From the NCBI RefSeq assembly GCF_017877055.1, contig NZ_JAGIPG010000002.1:1550001-1614000 (forward strand): DNA of 64,000 nt, read 5' to 3'. The position numbers and the translations under genes are program-made. Position 1 is the stretch's first letter; the number at the start of each line of letters is the position of its first letter. The notes beneath the pieces are model-generated. The model ran no database searches and was not told where the DNA came from. It saw only the letters and a list, made by a program, of their open reading frames with translations. The DNA is from Neorhizobium galegae. GTDB taxonomy: Bacteria > Pseudomonadota > Alphaproteobacteria > Rhizobiales > Rhizobiaceae. Below are positions 7,901 to 17,813 of the stretch, one piece after another.

Positions 7901-10090
7901 ATGACGTTTTCACTTCGTGCCGCGTTGACCGCAGCACTTCTTGCCTCGGTCGCCGTCCCGGCGAGCGCAGAACAGGTTTTCAACCGCATCGCATCTTTCC
8001 CCGTCGCCACCAATCTTCCCGCCGACAAGGACAAGCTGAGCGTCAGCTCGGCCGAAATCGTCACCGCCAGCGAAGACGGCATGACGCTCATCTATTCCGA
8101 CAGCCCGCTCGGCGCGATCGGCTTCATCGACATCACCGATCCGAAGGCTCCGAAGGCGCTCGGCACCGTCACCTTCAAGGGTGAGCCGACCTCGGTTGCG
8201 GCAGTCGGCAAGAAGGTTCTCGCCGCCGTCAACACCGGCGAAAGCAAGCAGAAACCGACCGGCATGCTCGCCGTCGTCGACATCGTGACGAAGAAGGTCG
8301 ACCTGACCTGCGATCTCGGCGGCCAGCCGGATTCGATCACCGTTTCCAAGGACAAGACCTTTGCCGCGATCGCCATCGAGAACGAGCGCGACGAGGAGGT
8401 CAACGATGGCGCCCTCCCGCAGATGCCGGCCGGCGACCTGGTGATCGTCTCCCTGAAGGACGGCACCGCCGACTGCGCCTCGATCAAGCACGTGACGCTG
8501 ACCGGCCTTGCCGGTGTCGCGCCGGAAGATCCGGAGCCCGAATTCGTCGCCATCAACGACAAGGGCGAAATTGCCCTGACGATGCAGGAAAACAACGAGA
8601 TCGTCATCATCGACGGCAAGACCGGCCAGGTCACCGGCCACTTCTCCGCCGGCAAGGCCGATCTCGAAGGCATCGACAACAAGACCGATGGTCAGCTGTC
8701 CTTCACTGGCAAGGCTTCGGCGCTACGCGAGCCTGACGCCGTCAAGTGGCTCGACAACAACCGCCTGGTCGTCGCCAATGAGGGCGACTGGAAGGGCGGC
8801 TCGCGCGGCTTCACCATCTTCGACCGCACCGGCAAGGTTCTCTACGAGTCAGGCGCCTCGCTGGAGCGCGCGGTTGCCCGCCTCGGCCATTTCCCGGAAA
8901 AGCGCGCGCGCTCGAAGGGCATCGAAGTCGAAGGCATGGAAGTCGCGACCTTCAACGGCCAGCAGTACATCTTCCTGCTCGCCGAACGCGCATCGGTCGC
9001 TGCCGTCTACAAGGACACCGGCGCCGAGCCACAGCTCATGCAGATCCTGCCCTCGGGCATTTCGCCGGAAGGCGCCGTCGCCATTCCGGGCCGCAATCTC
9101 TTCGCCACCGCCAATGAAGTCGATCTCGGCAAGGATGGCGGCGCCCGTTCGCATGTCATGCTCTACGCCCTGGAAGAAGGCGTGGCCAGCTATCCGAAGC
9201 TCGTCTCCAAGGACGTCGACGGCAATGTGCTCGGCTGGGGCGCGCTCTCGGGCCTGGTCGGCGACGCCCAGAAGGACGGCATCCTCTATGCCGTCAGCGA
9301 CTCGGTCTACAATATGCAGCCGTCGATCTTCACCATCGACACCACCAGGAAGCCCGCTGAAATCACCGGCGTCCTGCGCATCACCCGCGGCGGCCAGCCG
9401 GCCCAGAAACTCGACATCGAGGGCATCGCGCTCGACGGCAAGGGCGGTTTCTGGCTGGCGTCGGAAGGCGACTCGGCCAAGCTGACCGGCCACGGCCTCT
9501 ACAACGTCGATGCCAAGGGCGAGATCAAGGCCGAGATCGGCCTGCCCGCAGACCTGCTCGCCGGCGAGACCCGCTTCGGTTTCGAAGGCGTGACGACGGT
9601 CGGGTCAGGCGACGACATGGTCCTGTGGATGGCGATGCAGCGCGAATGGAAGGATGACCCGAAGGGTACCGTCAAGCTCGTCTCCTACAAGCCGAAGTCC
9701 AAGGAATGGGGCGCCGTGCGCTACTCGCTCGAGAAGGCCGGGGCCGGTTGGGTCGGCCTTTCTGAAATCACCGCCCATGGCGACTATGTCTACATCATCG
9801 AGCGCGATAACCTGATCGGCGATGCCGCCAAGCTGAAGAAGCTCTACCGGGTGGCGATCGCCGACCTGAAACCGGCCAAGATCGGCACCGAACTGCCGGT
9901 GGTCAAGAAGGAAGAAACCCACGATTTCATCCCGGATTTGAAGGCTTCGAACGGCTATGTGGTCGACAAGCTGGAAGGCTTCACCTTCGACAAGTCCGGC
10001 AAGGCCTTCGCCGTCACCGACAACGACGGCGTCGATGACAGCTCCGGCGAGACCCTGTTCTTCCCGGTCGATCTCAAGGGCACCAACTGA
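7901..10090 (+). CDS. Exported beta-propeller protein with esterase-like-phytase domain
   Basis: A 729-residue exported protein. The start at 7901 has a perfect AGGAGG site and a signal peptide cut near residue 23 (VPASA/EQ). Residues ~25-400 look like a YVTN/WD-type beta-propeller (repeats such as GMLAVVDIVTKKVDL and EIVIIDGKTGQVTGH). The last ~300 residues, with LDIEGIALDGKGGFWLASEGD and FEGVTT, match the 'esterase-like activity of phytase' domain. Such proteins are periplasmic or extracellular and often annotated as phytase or alkaline phosphatase, but true activity is unproven for most. Monocistronic: its own terminator follows. No Pho box was recognised upstream, so a phosphate-stress role is only a guess. 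Confidence 0.8.
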   Translation: MTFSLRAALTAALLASVAVPASAEQVFNRIASFPVATNLPADKDKLSVSSAEIVTASEDGMTLIYSDSPLGAIGFIDITDPKAPKALGTVTFKGEPTSVAAVGKKVLAAVNTGESKQKPTGMLAVVDIVTKKVDLTCDLGGQPDSITVSKDKTFAAIAIENERDEEVNDGALPQMPAGDLVIVSLKDGTADCASIKHVTLTGLAGVAPEDPEPEFVAINDKGEIALTMQENNEIVIIDGKTGQVTGHFSAGKADLEGIDNKTDGQLSFTGKASALREPDAVKWLDNNRLVVANEGDWKGGSRGFTIFDRTGKVLYESGASLERAVARLGHFPEKRARSKGIEVEGMEVATFNGQQYIFLLAERASVAAVYKDTGAEPQLMQILPSGISPEGAVAIPGRNLFATANEVDLGKDGGARSHVMLYALEEGVASYPKLVSKDVDGNVLGWGALSGLVGDAQKDGILYAVSDSVYNMQPSIFTIDTTRKPAEITGVLRITRGGQPAQKLDIEGIALDGKGGFWLASEGDSAKLTGHGLYNVDAKGEIKAEIGLPADLLAGETRFGFEGVTTVGSGDDMVLWMAMQREWKDDPKGTVKLVSYKPKSKEWGAVRYSLEKAGAGWVGLSEITAHGDYVYIIERDNLIGDAAKLKKLYRVAIADLKPAKIGTELPVVKKEETHDFIPDLKASNGYVVDKLEGFTFDKSGKAFAVTDNDGVDDSSGETLFFPVDLKGTN

Positions 10091-10110
10091 GCCCTTCAAG
10101 GCTGAAACGG

Positions 10111-10138
10111 AAAAGGCCGGGTTCTGCCCGGCCTTTTT
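10111..10138 (+). terminator. Rho-independent terminator between two convergent genes
   Basis: Stem AAAAGGCCGGG / CCCGGCCTTTT with a TTCTG loop and a T-run. It ends the propeller gene and, with four Ts on the other strand, may also slow the convergent aldo/keto reductase transcript. Confidence 0.9.
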
Positions 10139-10211
10139 GTGTTTCTGAGGATCGTATTTTGGCGGGCCTCGGTGTTCGATCTGCCATTCTTGATCGGCAG
10201 GCTCGCCGTTC

Positions 10212-11198
10212 CTACCAACGCTGATGCACGTGCGGGGCAACCAGCCGCGCATAGATTTCCTTGGTTGCCGTCATCACCTCGGCCGAAAGTGCGGCAAGCT
10301 CTGAAGCCGCCGCATTACCCCTGGCCTGAGCCTCGTTTCGGGCGCCCGGAATGACGACGGTAACGGCCTCGTTCATCAGAATCCATTTCAGCGCAAAGGC
10401 TGCCATCGACGCTCCCTGAGGCACCAGCTTGCGGACTTCCTCGACCGCCTGGAGGCCCACTTCGAACGGCACGCCGGCAAAAGTCTCGCCGACATCGAAG
10501 GCATCGCCATGACGGTTGAAGTTGCGATGGTCGTCCTTGGCAAACGCGGTATCGCGGGTGATCTTGCCCGACAGCAGCCCGCTGGCGAGCGGTACGCGGA
10601 CGATGACCGCGACATTCTTCCGCCTGGCCTCATTGAAGAACAGGTCGGCCGGGCGCTGGCGAAAGATGTTGTAGATGATCTGGATACTGGTGACGTCGGG
10701 ATATTCGATCGCCTTCAGCGCTTCCTCGACCTTTTCGACGCTGACGCCGTAATTCCTGATCTTGCCCGCGCGGCGCAGATCATCGAGCGCGCCAAAAACT
10801 TCCGGACGGTAGAGGACTTCCGTCGGCGGGCAGTGGAGCTGCACGAGGTCCAGGCTGTCGATTTCGAGGTTCTTGAGGCTGCGGTCGATGAAGCCTTCGA
10901 GATTGGCCTTGGTATAGCCGTCCGCGACATGCGGGCTCAGGCGCCGGCCTGCCTTGGTCGCGACCATTGGCCGATCGCCGCCGCGCGATTTCAGGACACC
11001 GGCAATGATCTTTTCGGAGCGCCCGTCACCGTAGACGTCGGCGGTGTCGATGAAGGTGACGCCGGCATCGAGCGCTGCTTCCAGCGCCTTGGCCCCATCC
11101 GCTTCGCTGACATTGCCCCAGGAGCCACCGATCTGCCAGGCGCCGAAGCCGATCTCGCTGACGGTGAAGGATGTGCGTCCGAACGCGTGGTTTCTCAT
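10212..11198 (-). CDS. Aldo/keto reductase
   Basis: A 328-residue TIM-barrel NADPH-dependent oxidoreductase of the aldo/keto reductase superfamily. The catalytic tetrad is present: Asp51 and Tyr56 in FIDTADVYG, Lys82 in VATKAG and His122 in LVQLHCPP. The C-terminal cofactor-binding motif VIPGARNEAQ is also there. The substrate cannot be deduced; proteins of this size and with these motifs reduce sugars, aldehydes and xenobiotics. The start at 11198 has GGAGGACATC just upstream. It is divergent from the nuclease gene at 11314, and the 115-base gap probably holds promoters for both. Confidence 0.9.
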   Translation of the reverse strand: MRNHAFGRTSFTVSEIGFGAWQIGGSWGNVSEADGAKALEAALDAGVTFIDTADVYGDGRSEKIIAGVLKSRGGDRPMVATKAGRRLSPHVADGYTKANLEGFIDRSLKNLEIDSLDLVQLHCPPTEVLYRPEVFGALDDLRRAGKIRNYGVSVEKVEEALKAIEYPDVTSIQIIYNIFRQRPADLFFNEARRKNVAVIVRVPLASGLLSGKITRDTAFAKDDHRNFNRHGDAFDVGETFAGVPFEVGLQAVEEVRKLVPQGASMAAFALKWILMNEAVTVVIPGARNEAQARGNAAASELAALSAEVMTATKEIYARLVAPHVHQRW

Positions 11199-11313
11199 GA
11201 TGTCCTCCGAGTTTGATTGGGCTATCCACAGGCTGCGGAACCCCGAGCTTTCTTCGTGCCCGGCATTTGCCTAAAACACCTGATCTGCTCCGGCAACCGA
11301 AACAAGCGATTCG

Positions 11314-12549
11314 ATGACCTCCTTCCGATTCATTCACGCCGCCGACCTGCATCTCGGCAGTCCCTTCCAGGGGCTGGCGCTGAAGGATGCCGCGATTGCC
11401 GAACTGTTCATCGAGGCAAGCCGCAGGGCGTTTTCAGGCCTGGTCGACCAGGCGGTGGAGTGCCGGGTAGATTTCTTCATCGTCGCCGGCGACGTCTATG
11501 ACGGTGACTGGAAGGACAACAAGATCGGCCTGTTCTTCAACCGCGAAGTGGCGCGGCTGGAACGCGCCGGCATTCCGGTCTTCCTCTTGAAGGGCAATCA
11601 CGACGCCGAAAGCGTCATCACCAAGACGATCACCCTGCCGAAGAATGTCAGCGAGTTCCCGGTCAACAGGCCAGGCAGTTTCAAGCTCGATCATCTGAAG
11701 GTGGCGCTGCACGGCCAGGGGTTTGCAGAACGTTCGGCCGTCGACAACCTGTCGCTCGCCTATCCGAAACCGGAAGCGGGCTGGTTCAACATCGGCGTGC
11801 TGCACACGTCGCTCACCGGTCGTGAACCGCACGCGCCCTATGCGCCGTGCTCGGTCGAAGATCTGCGCTCGCGCGGTTATGACTATTGGGCGCTCGGTCA
11901 CGTGCATGATTTCGAGATCGTCGCCGAAGACCCGCTGGTGGTCTTCCCGGGCAATCTCCAGGGCCGGTCGATCCGCGAGCAGGGCGCGAAGGGCGCGGTA
12001 TTGGTGACCGTCGAGGACGGCCGTATCACTCATGAGCGGATCATCACCGACAGTGCCCGCTTTGCCGAACTCGTGGTCGCAGTCGAGCCGGACGACAACA
12101 TCCCGGCGATCCTGCGCCGTATCGAGAGCGCGCTGGAGGATGTCGTCGAGCGGATGGAAGGCCGGCCGCTGGCGCTGCGCATCCGTCTGACAGGCAAGAG
12201 CCGCTTCCGCAACGAGCTGACGGCCCGCGCCGAGGATTTTCGCGACGAGGTCCAGGCCGCCTGCCATCGTTCCCACCAGGATATCTGGCTCGAAAAACTG
12301 GAGATGCGGCTCGAACCGGCAATCAACGGGACGAGCGTCGCGACCGACATGCTCGGCCTCGAAGGCCTCATTCCGATGGGCGGCTTCGCCCCGGAACTGC
12401 TCGCCGATGCCAATGCCAAGATCGCCGAGATCACCGCCCGCCTGCCGGGCGGCATCGGCGCTGGCGACCTGGCGCTCGGCGACGACGCCGAAGCGCTGCT
12501 GGCCGAGGCCCGCGATCTCCTGCTCTCGCGTGCGGCGAGGGCGGGCTGA
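11314..12549 (+). CDS. Metallophosphoesterase DNA exonuclease, YhaO/SbcD-like
   Basis: A 411-residue calcineurin-like phosphoesterase with the Mre11/SbcD metal motifs: HAADLHLGSP (Asp11, His13), VAGDVYD (Asp60), GNHD (94-97), LHTSL and GHVHDF. A C-terminal ~150-residue capping domain follows. The nearest named relatives are the B. subtilis YhaO type rather than E. coli SbcD. It is predicted to act with the coiled-coil ATPase encoded three bases downstream, as a complex that trims DNA ends or hairpins during break repair. The pair is divergent from the aldo/keto reductase. Confidence 0.88.
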   Translation: MTSFRFIHAADLHLGSPFQGLALKDAAIAELFIEASRRAFSGLVDQAVECRVDFFIVAGDVYDGDWKDNKIGLFFNREVARLERAGIPVFLLKGNHDAESVITKTITLPKNVSEFPVNRPGSFKLDHLKVALHGQGFAERSAVDNLSLAYPKPEAGWFNIGVLHTSLTGREPHAPYAPCSVEDLRSRGYDYWALGHVHDFEIVAEDPLVVFPGNLQGRSIREQGAKGAVLVTVEDGRITHERIITDSARFAELVVAVEPDDNIPAILRRIESALEDVVERMEGRPLALRIRLTGKSRFRNELTARAEDFRDEVQAACHRSHQDIWLEKLEMRLEPAINGTSVATDMLGLEGLIPMGGFAPELLADANAKIAEITARLPGGIGAGDLALGDDAEALLAEARDLLLSRAARAG

Positions 12550-12552
12550 TCC

Positions 12553-15500
12553 ATGCGTTTCAACCGCCTCGACATTCTGCGCTACGGCGCGCTGACGGAC
12601 CGGACGCTCACCTTCCGCCCGGATGCCAAGCTCCATGTGATCTACGGACCCAACGAAGCCGGAAAGTCCTCGGCGCTGTCGGCGATCTCCGACCTGCTGT
12701 TCGGTTTCCCGACGGCCGCCGAATACAGTTTCCTGCATGATGCCACCGCGCTTCGCGTCGGTGCCGCGATCACCGCCCGCGATGGCCAGGTGCTCGAATT
12801 CCGCCGCCGCCGCGGCCGCAAGAACACGCTGCTCGCCGCCAACGAGATGGAAGAGGCCTTGGCCGAGGACGCCCTGGCGCCGTTCCTCGGCACGCTGTCC
12901 CGCGATGTGTTCGAGCGCGCCTTCGGGCTCGACTCAGCATCGCTCAGGGCCGGCGGAGAGACGATGCTGAAGAGCGGCGGCGAGATTGGCAGCCTGCTGT
13001 TTTCCGCAGCCTCAGGACTGACCGGGCTTTCGGACCTGCGCAAGTCGCTCGATGCGGAAGCCGACGGCATCTATGCGCCGCGTCGTTCCAAGGACCGCTC
13101 GTTCTATCAGGTCCTCGACAGCCATGACGAGGCGCGCAAGGCAGAACGCGACAACGAGCTGAAATCCGGCGACTGGAAAAAGCTGCTCGCCGAACAGGCC
13201 GAGATCGAAACCGATCTCGCCGCCGTGCAGGCGGAGCGGCAGGAAACCAAGCGTGCCCTCGATCGGTTGCGGAAGCTGCTGCGGCTTGAACCGGTGCTGC
13301 GGGAGATCGACCGCGAGCGAGAGGCGATTACGCAATACGAGGCGCTGGCCCTGCTGCCCGTTGGCCTCGAGGAGCGGCTGGCCGGTGCTCTGGAGGCAGA
13401 ACACAAGAACGCCGAAGCGCTCAAGGCGGCGGAGGCCGAGGTCTCGCGTCTGCGCGACGAAATCAGCGCCGTGCATGTCGATGACGCATTGATCGCAGCC
13501 ACGCCCAGGGTCCTGGCCGCCCATGCGGACAAGGGCGCCTATCTGAAGGCGCGGGAAGATATCGCCCGGGTGCGCGGCGAGGTGGACGATTTCGACCAGC
13601 GCATCGCCCAGGCGGCCCGCCGGCTCGGCTTTGGCAAATTCGAAGAACTTCAGCGCGCCCAGCCGGCCGATGCCGATCTCGTGCGCCTCCGCAAGCTCGT
13701 CGAGGAGGGCAGTGAGCTCGACCGCAGCCTGAAACAGCTTCGCCAGCAGATCGAGGACGTGCAGGATGTTTTGCGGCGGCTCGGAGACCATGGCCCGGAT
13801 GGCCGGCTGATCGACCCGAAACCCTGGGCGGAACAGCTCGCCGCGCTGCGCCCCGATATCAATGAACTCTCCGGCATTGAAACCCTGCAGGTGCGGGTTG
13901 CCCGTGCGGAAAGTGAACTCGCCGCCGCGGCCGCGCGCCTCGACCCGCCGGTCAAGGATATCGACCGTCTTCTCTCGGCGCCGCTACCGGATATCGCAAC
14001 GCTCACGCACCATCGCCGGCTGATCGACGCAGCCAAGGCGGAGAGCAGCCAGGCGGCTCAGAAGCTCGCGGGCATCCGCGACGAGGCCAAGGCGATCACC
14101 GGCCAGCTTGCGGCGCTCGAAGGGCAGGGGCGAATCGTCTCCCGCGAGGATATCGCAGCCGCAAGAACTGGCCGCGACGAGAAGATCGATGCGCTCGGGG
14201 TAAAGCCTTCGGCCGAACAACTCAGCGAACTGAAGATCGCCGTGGAGGATGCGGACCGGTTGGCCGATACGGCGCTCGCCGATGCCGAACGTGTCTCGCG
14301 CCATGCCCAGCTCACCTTGCGGCAGCGGGAACTACAACAGGCGCTCGGCGCTGCCGAGATCGCCGCGAAGGAAAGCGGCATTGCCGCCGCCGACGCGGTC
14401 ACCGAATTCGAGGACCTTTTCCACGCAGCCCCGGTTGTGCCGTCCACACCCGAGCGGATGATCGAATGGCGTCGTAGCGTCGACGGACTTTCGCTGCTGT
14501 CGGGTGCGTTGGACGAGGCGCGCGACGAGCTGGAGACGCTGCGTCTGAGGGAGGAAAAACTCAAGCCGGCCTTGTTGGCGCTGGCCGATGCCATCGGTCT
14601 CGCCGCGTCAGCACTGCCGCCGCTGGCACTCGCCCGCGGGCTGGAACGCCGGATCGGGGAACTGACCGAGCGTTGGACCGAAAGCCGTTCGCTGGAAGGC
14701 AAACGCCACTCCGCCGAAGAGACGCTGGAAAAGCTGGAGGAGCGCGAGACCGGTCTGCGCCGGGATATCGAACGCTGGCGCTCGACGTTCTCCAATGCCG
14801 CGGTGCTGGCTGGCCTTTCCGAAGACGCGACGGTCGACATGGCTCTCGCGGCACTGGATGTCTGGCGCACCGTTCCCGATCTCCTCTCCGAACGGGAAAA
14901 CCGGGACCGCCGCGTCAAGGGCATGGCGCGGGACATGGAGGATTTCGAAGCGGAGGTGAAAGCGCTCGCCACCGCAGTGGCGCCGGGCCTGGTCTCGCTG
15001 CCCGCCGATGCCGCAGCAGGCACGCTGAATGACCGCGCAACGGATGCAAAGACCGCCGCAAACCAGCGGGCCACACTCATGACAGCGCTGGAGCGCGCCG
15101 AACTCGCCATGGCCCGGCACGCGGCCGACGCGGAAAGACTTGTGGCGGACCTGCGGGGGCTCGCCTCCGCCGCATCCAAGGATATCGAGGAGGCCGGTGG
15201 CCTTCTCCGTGACCTTCGAGACCGCAACCGACTGGAAGCGAGCCTCGCGCAATGCCGCAGCCGCTTTGCCGAACAGGCTGACGGCGCGACCGAGGACGAG
15301 GCACGCGCTGCGCTTGTCGGTTTCGACAGGATCGCCGCCGGCCTGGAAATCGAGCGGCTGGATGCCGAGGACGCCCGCCAGGTCGAGCGGCTGAAGGCGC
15401 TGGGCATTGCCCAGGCCGATAGCGAGCGGCGGCGGCGAGAGCTCGAAACCGGCATTGGCGCCGAGCGCGCCGTCTTCCAGAAGCTTGGCGCCGAGGCGGA

Positions 15501-16005
15501 AGCCAGGGAACTGGCGCGGCGCTGGGTGGTGCTGAAGCTCGCCGCCGGCCTGTTGGCAAGCTCTATGGAAGCCTATCGCGAACGTCAGGCAGATCCGGTC
15601 ATGCAGCGGGCAGGGCAGGTGTTTGCCGATCTCACCGGCGGCCGTTTCTCGCGCCTCGTCCAGGTTTATGACGAGCGCGACGAACTGCAGCTCGCGGTCG
15701 AACGGAATACCGGCGAGCAGGTGAGGCTTGACGGCTTGAGCGAAGGCACCGGCGATCAGCTCTATCTGGCGCTGCGGCTCGCCTTCCTGGAGGACTATTG
15801 CAGCCGCAACGAGCCGGCGACGCTGATCCTCGACGACATTTTTCAGACCTTCGACGACGAGCGGACAGCCGCCGGCATCCGGACCCTCGCGGCGGCGGGG
15901 GAAAAATTCCAGACGGTCCTCTTTACCCACCAGATGAGCCTGGTCGAGACCGCGCGCCGGGAGCTGGGGGACGGGCTCGATCTCGTCCAGCTGGAGCGCG
16001 GCTAA
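12553..16005 (+). CDS. Large coiled-coil AAA ATPase, YhaN/SbcC-like
   Basis: An 1150-residue ABC-type ATPase of the Rad50/SbcC class, starting 3 bases after the nuclease stop (translational coupling). Walker A YGPNEAGKSS is at residues 31-40. About 900 residues of Glu/Arg/Ala-rich coiled coil follow, then the signature region (GLSEGTGDQLYLALRLAF) and Walker B LILDDIFQTFDDER near the C terminus. It probably binds DNA ends and gates the partner nuclease. I see no CxxC zinc hook in the middle, unlike SbcC and Rad50, which agrees with the YhaN subgroup. The last four bases overlap the convergent gene on the other strand. Confidence 0.88.
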   Translation: MRFNRLDILRYGALTDRTLTFRPDAKLHVIYGPNEAGKSSALSAISDLLFGFPTAAEYSFLHDATALRVGAAITARDGQVLEFRRRRGRKNTLLAANEMEEALAEDALAPFLGTLSRDVFERAFGLDSASLRAGGETMLKSGGEIGSLLFSAASGLTGLSDLRKSLDAEADGIYAPRRSKDRSFYQVLDSHDEARKAERDNELKSGDWKKLLAEQAEIETDLAAVQAERQETKRALDRLRKLLRLEPVLREIDREREAITQYEALALLPVGLEERLAGALEAEHKNAEALKAAEAEVSRLRDEISAVHVDDALIAATPRVLAAHADKGAYLKAREDIARVRGEVDDFDQRIAQAARRLGFGKFEELQRAQPADADLVRLRKLVEEGSELDRSLKQLRQQIEDVQDVLRRLGDHGPDGRLIDPKPWAEQLAALRPDINELSGIETLQVRVARAESELAAAAARLDPPVKDIDRLLSAPLPDIATLTHHRRLIDAAKAESSQAAQKLAGIRDEAKAITGQLAALEGQGRIVSREDIAAARTGRDEKIDALGVKPSAEQLSELKIAVEDADRLADTALADAERVSRHAQLTLRQRELQQALGAAEIAAKESGIAAADAVTEFEDLFHAAPVVPSTPERMIEWRRSVDGLSLLSGALDEARDELETLRLREEKLKPALLALADAIGLAASALPPLALARGLERRIGELTERWTESRSLEGKRHSAEETLEKLEERETGLRRDIERWRSTFSNAAVLAGLSEDATVDMALAALDVWRTVPDLLSERENRDRRVKGMARDMEDFEAEVKALATAVAPGLVSLPADAAAGTLNDRATDAKTAANQRATLMTALERAELAMARHAADAERLVADLRGLASAASKDIEEAGGLLRDLRDRNRLEASLAQCRSRFAEQADGATEDEARAALVGFDRIAAGLEIERLDAEDARQVERLKALGIAQADSERRRRELETGIGAERAVFQKLGAEAEARELARRWVVLKLAAGLLASSMEAYRERQADPVMQRAGQVFADLTGGRFSRLVQVYDERDELQLAVERNTGEQVRLDGLSEGTGDQLYLALRLAFLEDYCSRNEPATLILDDIFQTFDDERTAAGIRTLAAAGEKFQTVLFTHQMSLVETARRELGDGLDLVQLERG

Positions 16006-16850
16006 GAAGCGGACTGCGGCTGAGACAGGCTGCGCAGCGCCAGGCAGGCCACCGGCATGCGATAGATCGGCGTCGTCCACCTGTCCGGCGGGGGCGACGG
16101 GCGTTCGCCGCAACCGGCTGTCTGCCGGCGCGGCAGGATCAGCAGATTGTAGCGCCGCGCGTCGGTGATCTCCCGGCTGAACGTCATCCGGTAGTTTTCG
16201 ACCATCGAGCTGAACTCGGTGCGCCCCGCCAGTTTCTCGATCAGATAGCTGCGCGTCTCCCGTGTCATCGGCAGGCCGAAACGCTCGGTGGCCCCGATCG
16301 CTTCGCTGAGCACCACAAGCTCCGTGGCCAGATCCGTCAGACTGACCTTGATGCGAAAGCTGCTGACGATGTCGGGCTCCGTGCCGCGGGCCTGGATGAA
16401 CAGCGCGGCCGGTTCCGGCGCGTTCCCGAATTCCTTGAAGAACAGGCATTCCCAGTCGTCACCCGAACGGGTGAAGGTGGGTGTCGTGCCCCTGTCGTCC
16501 CGCAACAGCCCGCAGCGGTCTTCGGCAGAAAGTGCCTCGGTCTTCTCGAACATCGCCATCCGCTCGAGGCTCGCCTTGAGAAGCCAGGGCGGATAGTGTT
16601 TCGCCGGCGGGAGCGATTTATGCCTGCCGACCCGCAAGGGCGGTGCCGGTGGCGCGGGAAGAAGGTATTGCTCCAGCGCGAATTGACGGACCAGCCGCTT
16701 GTAGTTCCGGCCGTTGTTGACGGCGAGCACGGTCGTCGCGAGGGCGGCCAGCACGACCGCAAGGAAAAAGCCGAATACCAGAACCGTCGAACGCTGCCTG
16801 CGGCGGCGATCGGCTGGCGTCCGTATGTCTGCCTTATCCTCTTCCGGCAT
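16002..16850 (-). CDS. Single-span membrane protein of unknown function (DUF6030-like)
   Basis: A 282-residue protein. After a charged N terminus (RRRRQRS) there is one membrane helix at about residues 23-45 and a ~235-residue, probably periplasmic domain that contains several Cys (for example DRCGLL, WECLFF, AGCGER). I think it belongs to a rhizobial family annotated DUF6030, but I cannot verify that. The ATG at 16850 has GGAG nearby; a GTG at 16931 would add 27 residues without a ribosome-binding site. The gene is convergent with, and overlaps by 4 bases, the YhaN-like gene. No function is proposed. Confidence 0.65.
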   Translation of the reverse strand: MPEEDKADIRTPADRRRRQRSTVLVFGFFLAVVLAALATTVLAVNNGRNYKRLVRQFALEQYLLPAPPAPPLRVGRHKSLPPAKHYPPWLLKASLERMAMFEKTEALSAEDRCGLLRDDRGTTPTFTRSGDDWECLFFKEFGNAPEPAALFIQARGTEPDIVSSFRIKVSLTDLATELVVLSEAIGATERFGLPMTRETRSYLIEKLAGRTEFSSMVENYRMTFSREITDARRYNLLILPRRQTAGCGERPSPPPDRWTTPIYRMPVACLALRSLSQPQSAS

Positions 16851-17027
16851 GGCTCCGTTTCCGATCGAGGACGGCCCGCGTTCGGCCCCCTCCACTACAT
16901 AACACGGGCCGACCTGAAACTGCTCAATCACTATGCGGTAAGCGGAATCTTATGCCGATCGGGCGGCACTGCAAGCCTCTGCTGTTCCGGCGGCATCGGC
17001 TTTGGCTCGCCGGGTATCCTCCGTCTC

Positions 17028-17813
17028 TTAAAGGAACGAGAAGCGGCCCCCGTCGATCTTGAGGACCGTAAGCCTGCCGGAGTAATAGGCGCCCGTATCG
17101 ATGCCGATCCGGCCGGGTCCGAAATCCGGCTCCGGCTGCGGCGTATGTCCGTGGATGACGAGAAGCGGCAGCCGCGGTCCGGTCTCAAGAAAGGCGTCGC
17201 GGATCCAGAGCATGTCTTCCTCGGTCTGCTGTTTGAGCGGTATTCCCGGCTTCAGGCCCGCATGGACGAAGACGAGCTTGCCGATCGTCAGGCTGGCCGG
17301 GAGACTGGCGAGGAATTTCCTGTGCGGCACCGGCACGGCTTCCATCAGCAGGTCGCCGAACCTGGCGCCGCGCTTCCTGCCGCGCGCGCCGAACTGGTAG
17401 GGGTCCAGGCCGTAGGATAGCAGCGTCTGTTCGCCGCCCATTCCCAACCATTCGGAATAACGCTCCGGATCGTCCACGAACCTCATGAAGATGTCGTCAT
17501 GATTGCCGCAGAGCGCTATCCGCCTCAGGCCGTGCTCGCTGGGCCTGATCAGGTGCTCGAGGACGTGGCTCGAAGCCGGCCCCCGATCGACATAGTCGCC
17601 GAGCAGGATGACCATGCCGGGACGTCGGTTCTCTTCGATGTCGTGAGCGATGCGCGCCTCGGCATCCCGAAGCAGGTCGAGGCAGCCGTGCACATCGCCG
17701 ATCGCATAGATCGGATAGGAGGGCGGGTTCTGACCGAGATCGATCCGGCGGCGGCGAGGCCTCGGCTGTCGGGCCGGGCGGCGTCCCCAAAACCAGTCCG
17801 TCAACTTTCGCAT
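17028..17813 (-). CDS. PPP-family serine/threonine-type metallophosphatase
   Basis: A 261-residue phosphatase with the full PPP signature: GDVHG (39-43), GDYVDRG (72-78), GNHD (103-106), plus later metal-ligand histidines in VFVHAG and VIHGHTP. Bacterial members dephosphorylate Ser/Thr/Tyr phosphoproteins or diadenosine tetraphosphate; the substrate here is unknown. The N terminus is Arg-rich. I chose the ATG at 17813 because of GGCGG just upstream; ATGs at 17825 and 17873 are possible. It is divergent from the polysaccharide cluster, whose kinase is one conceivable counterpart, but the link is position only. Confidence 0.85.
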   Translation of the reverse strand: MRKLTDWFWGRRPARQPRPRRRRIDLGQNPPSYPIYAIGDVHGCLDLLRDAEARIAHDIEENRRPGMVILLGDYVDRGPASSHVLEHLIRPSEHGLRRIALCGNHDDIFMRFVDDPERYSEWLGMGGEQTLLSYGLDPYQFGARGRKRGARFGDLLMEAVPVPHRKFLASLPASLTIGKLVFVHAGLKPGIPLKQQTEEDMLWIRDAFLETGPRLPLLVIHGHTPQPEPDFGPGRIGIDTGAYYSGRLTVLKIDGGRFSFL

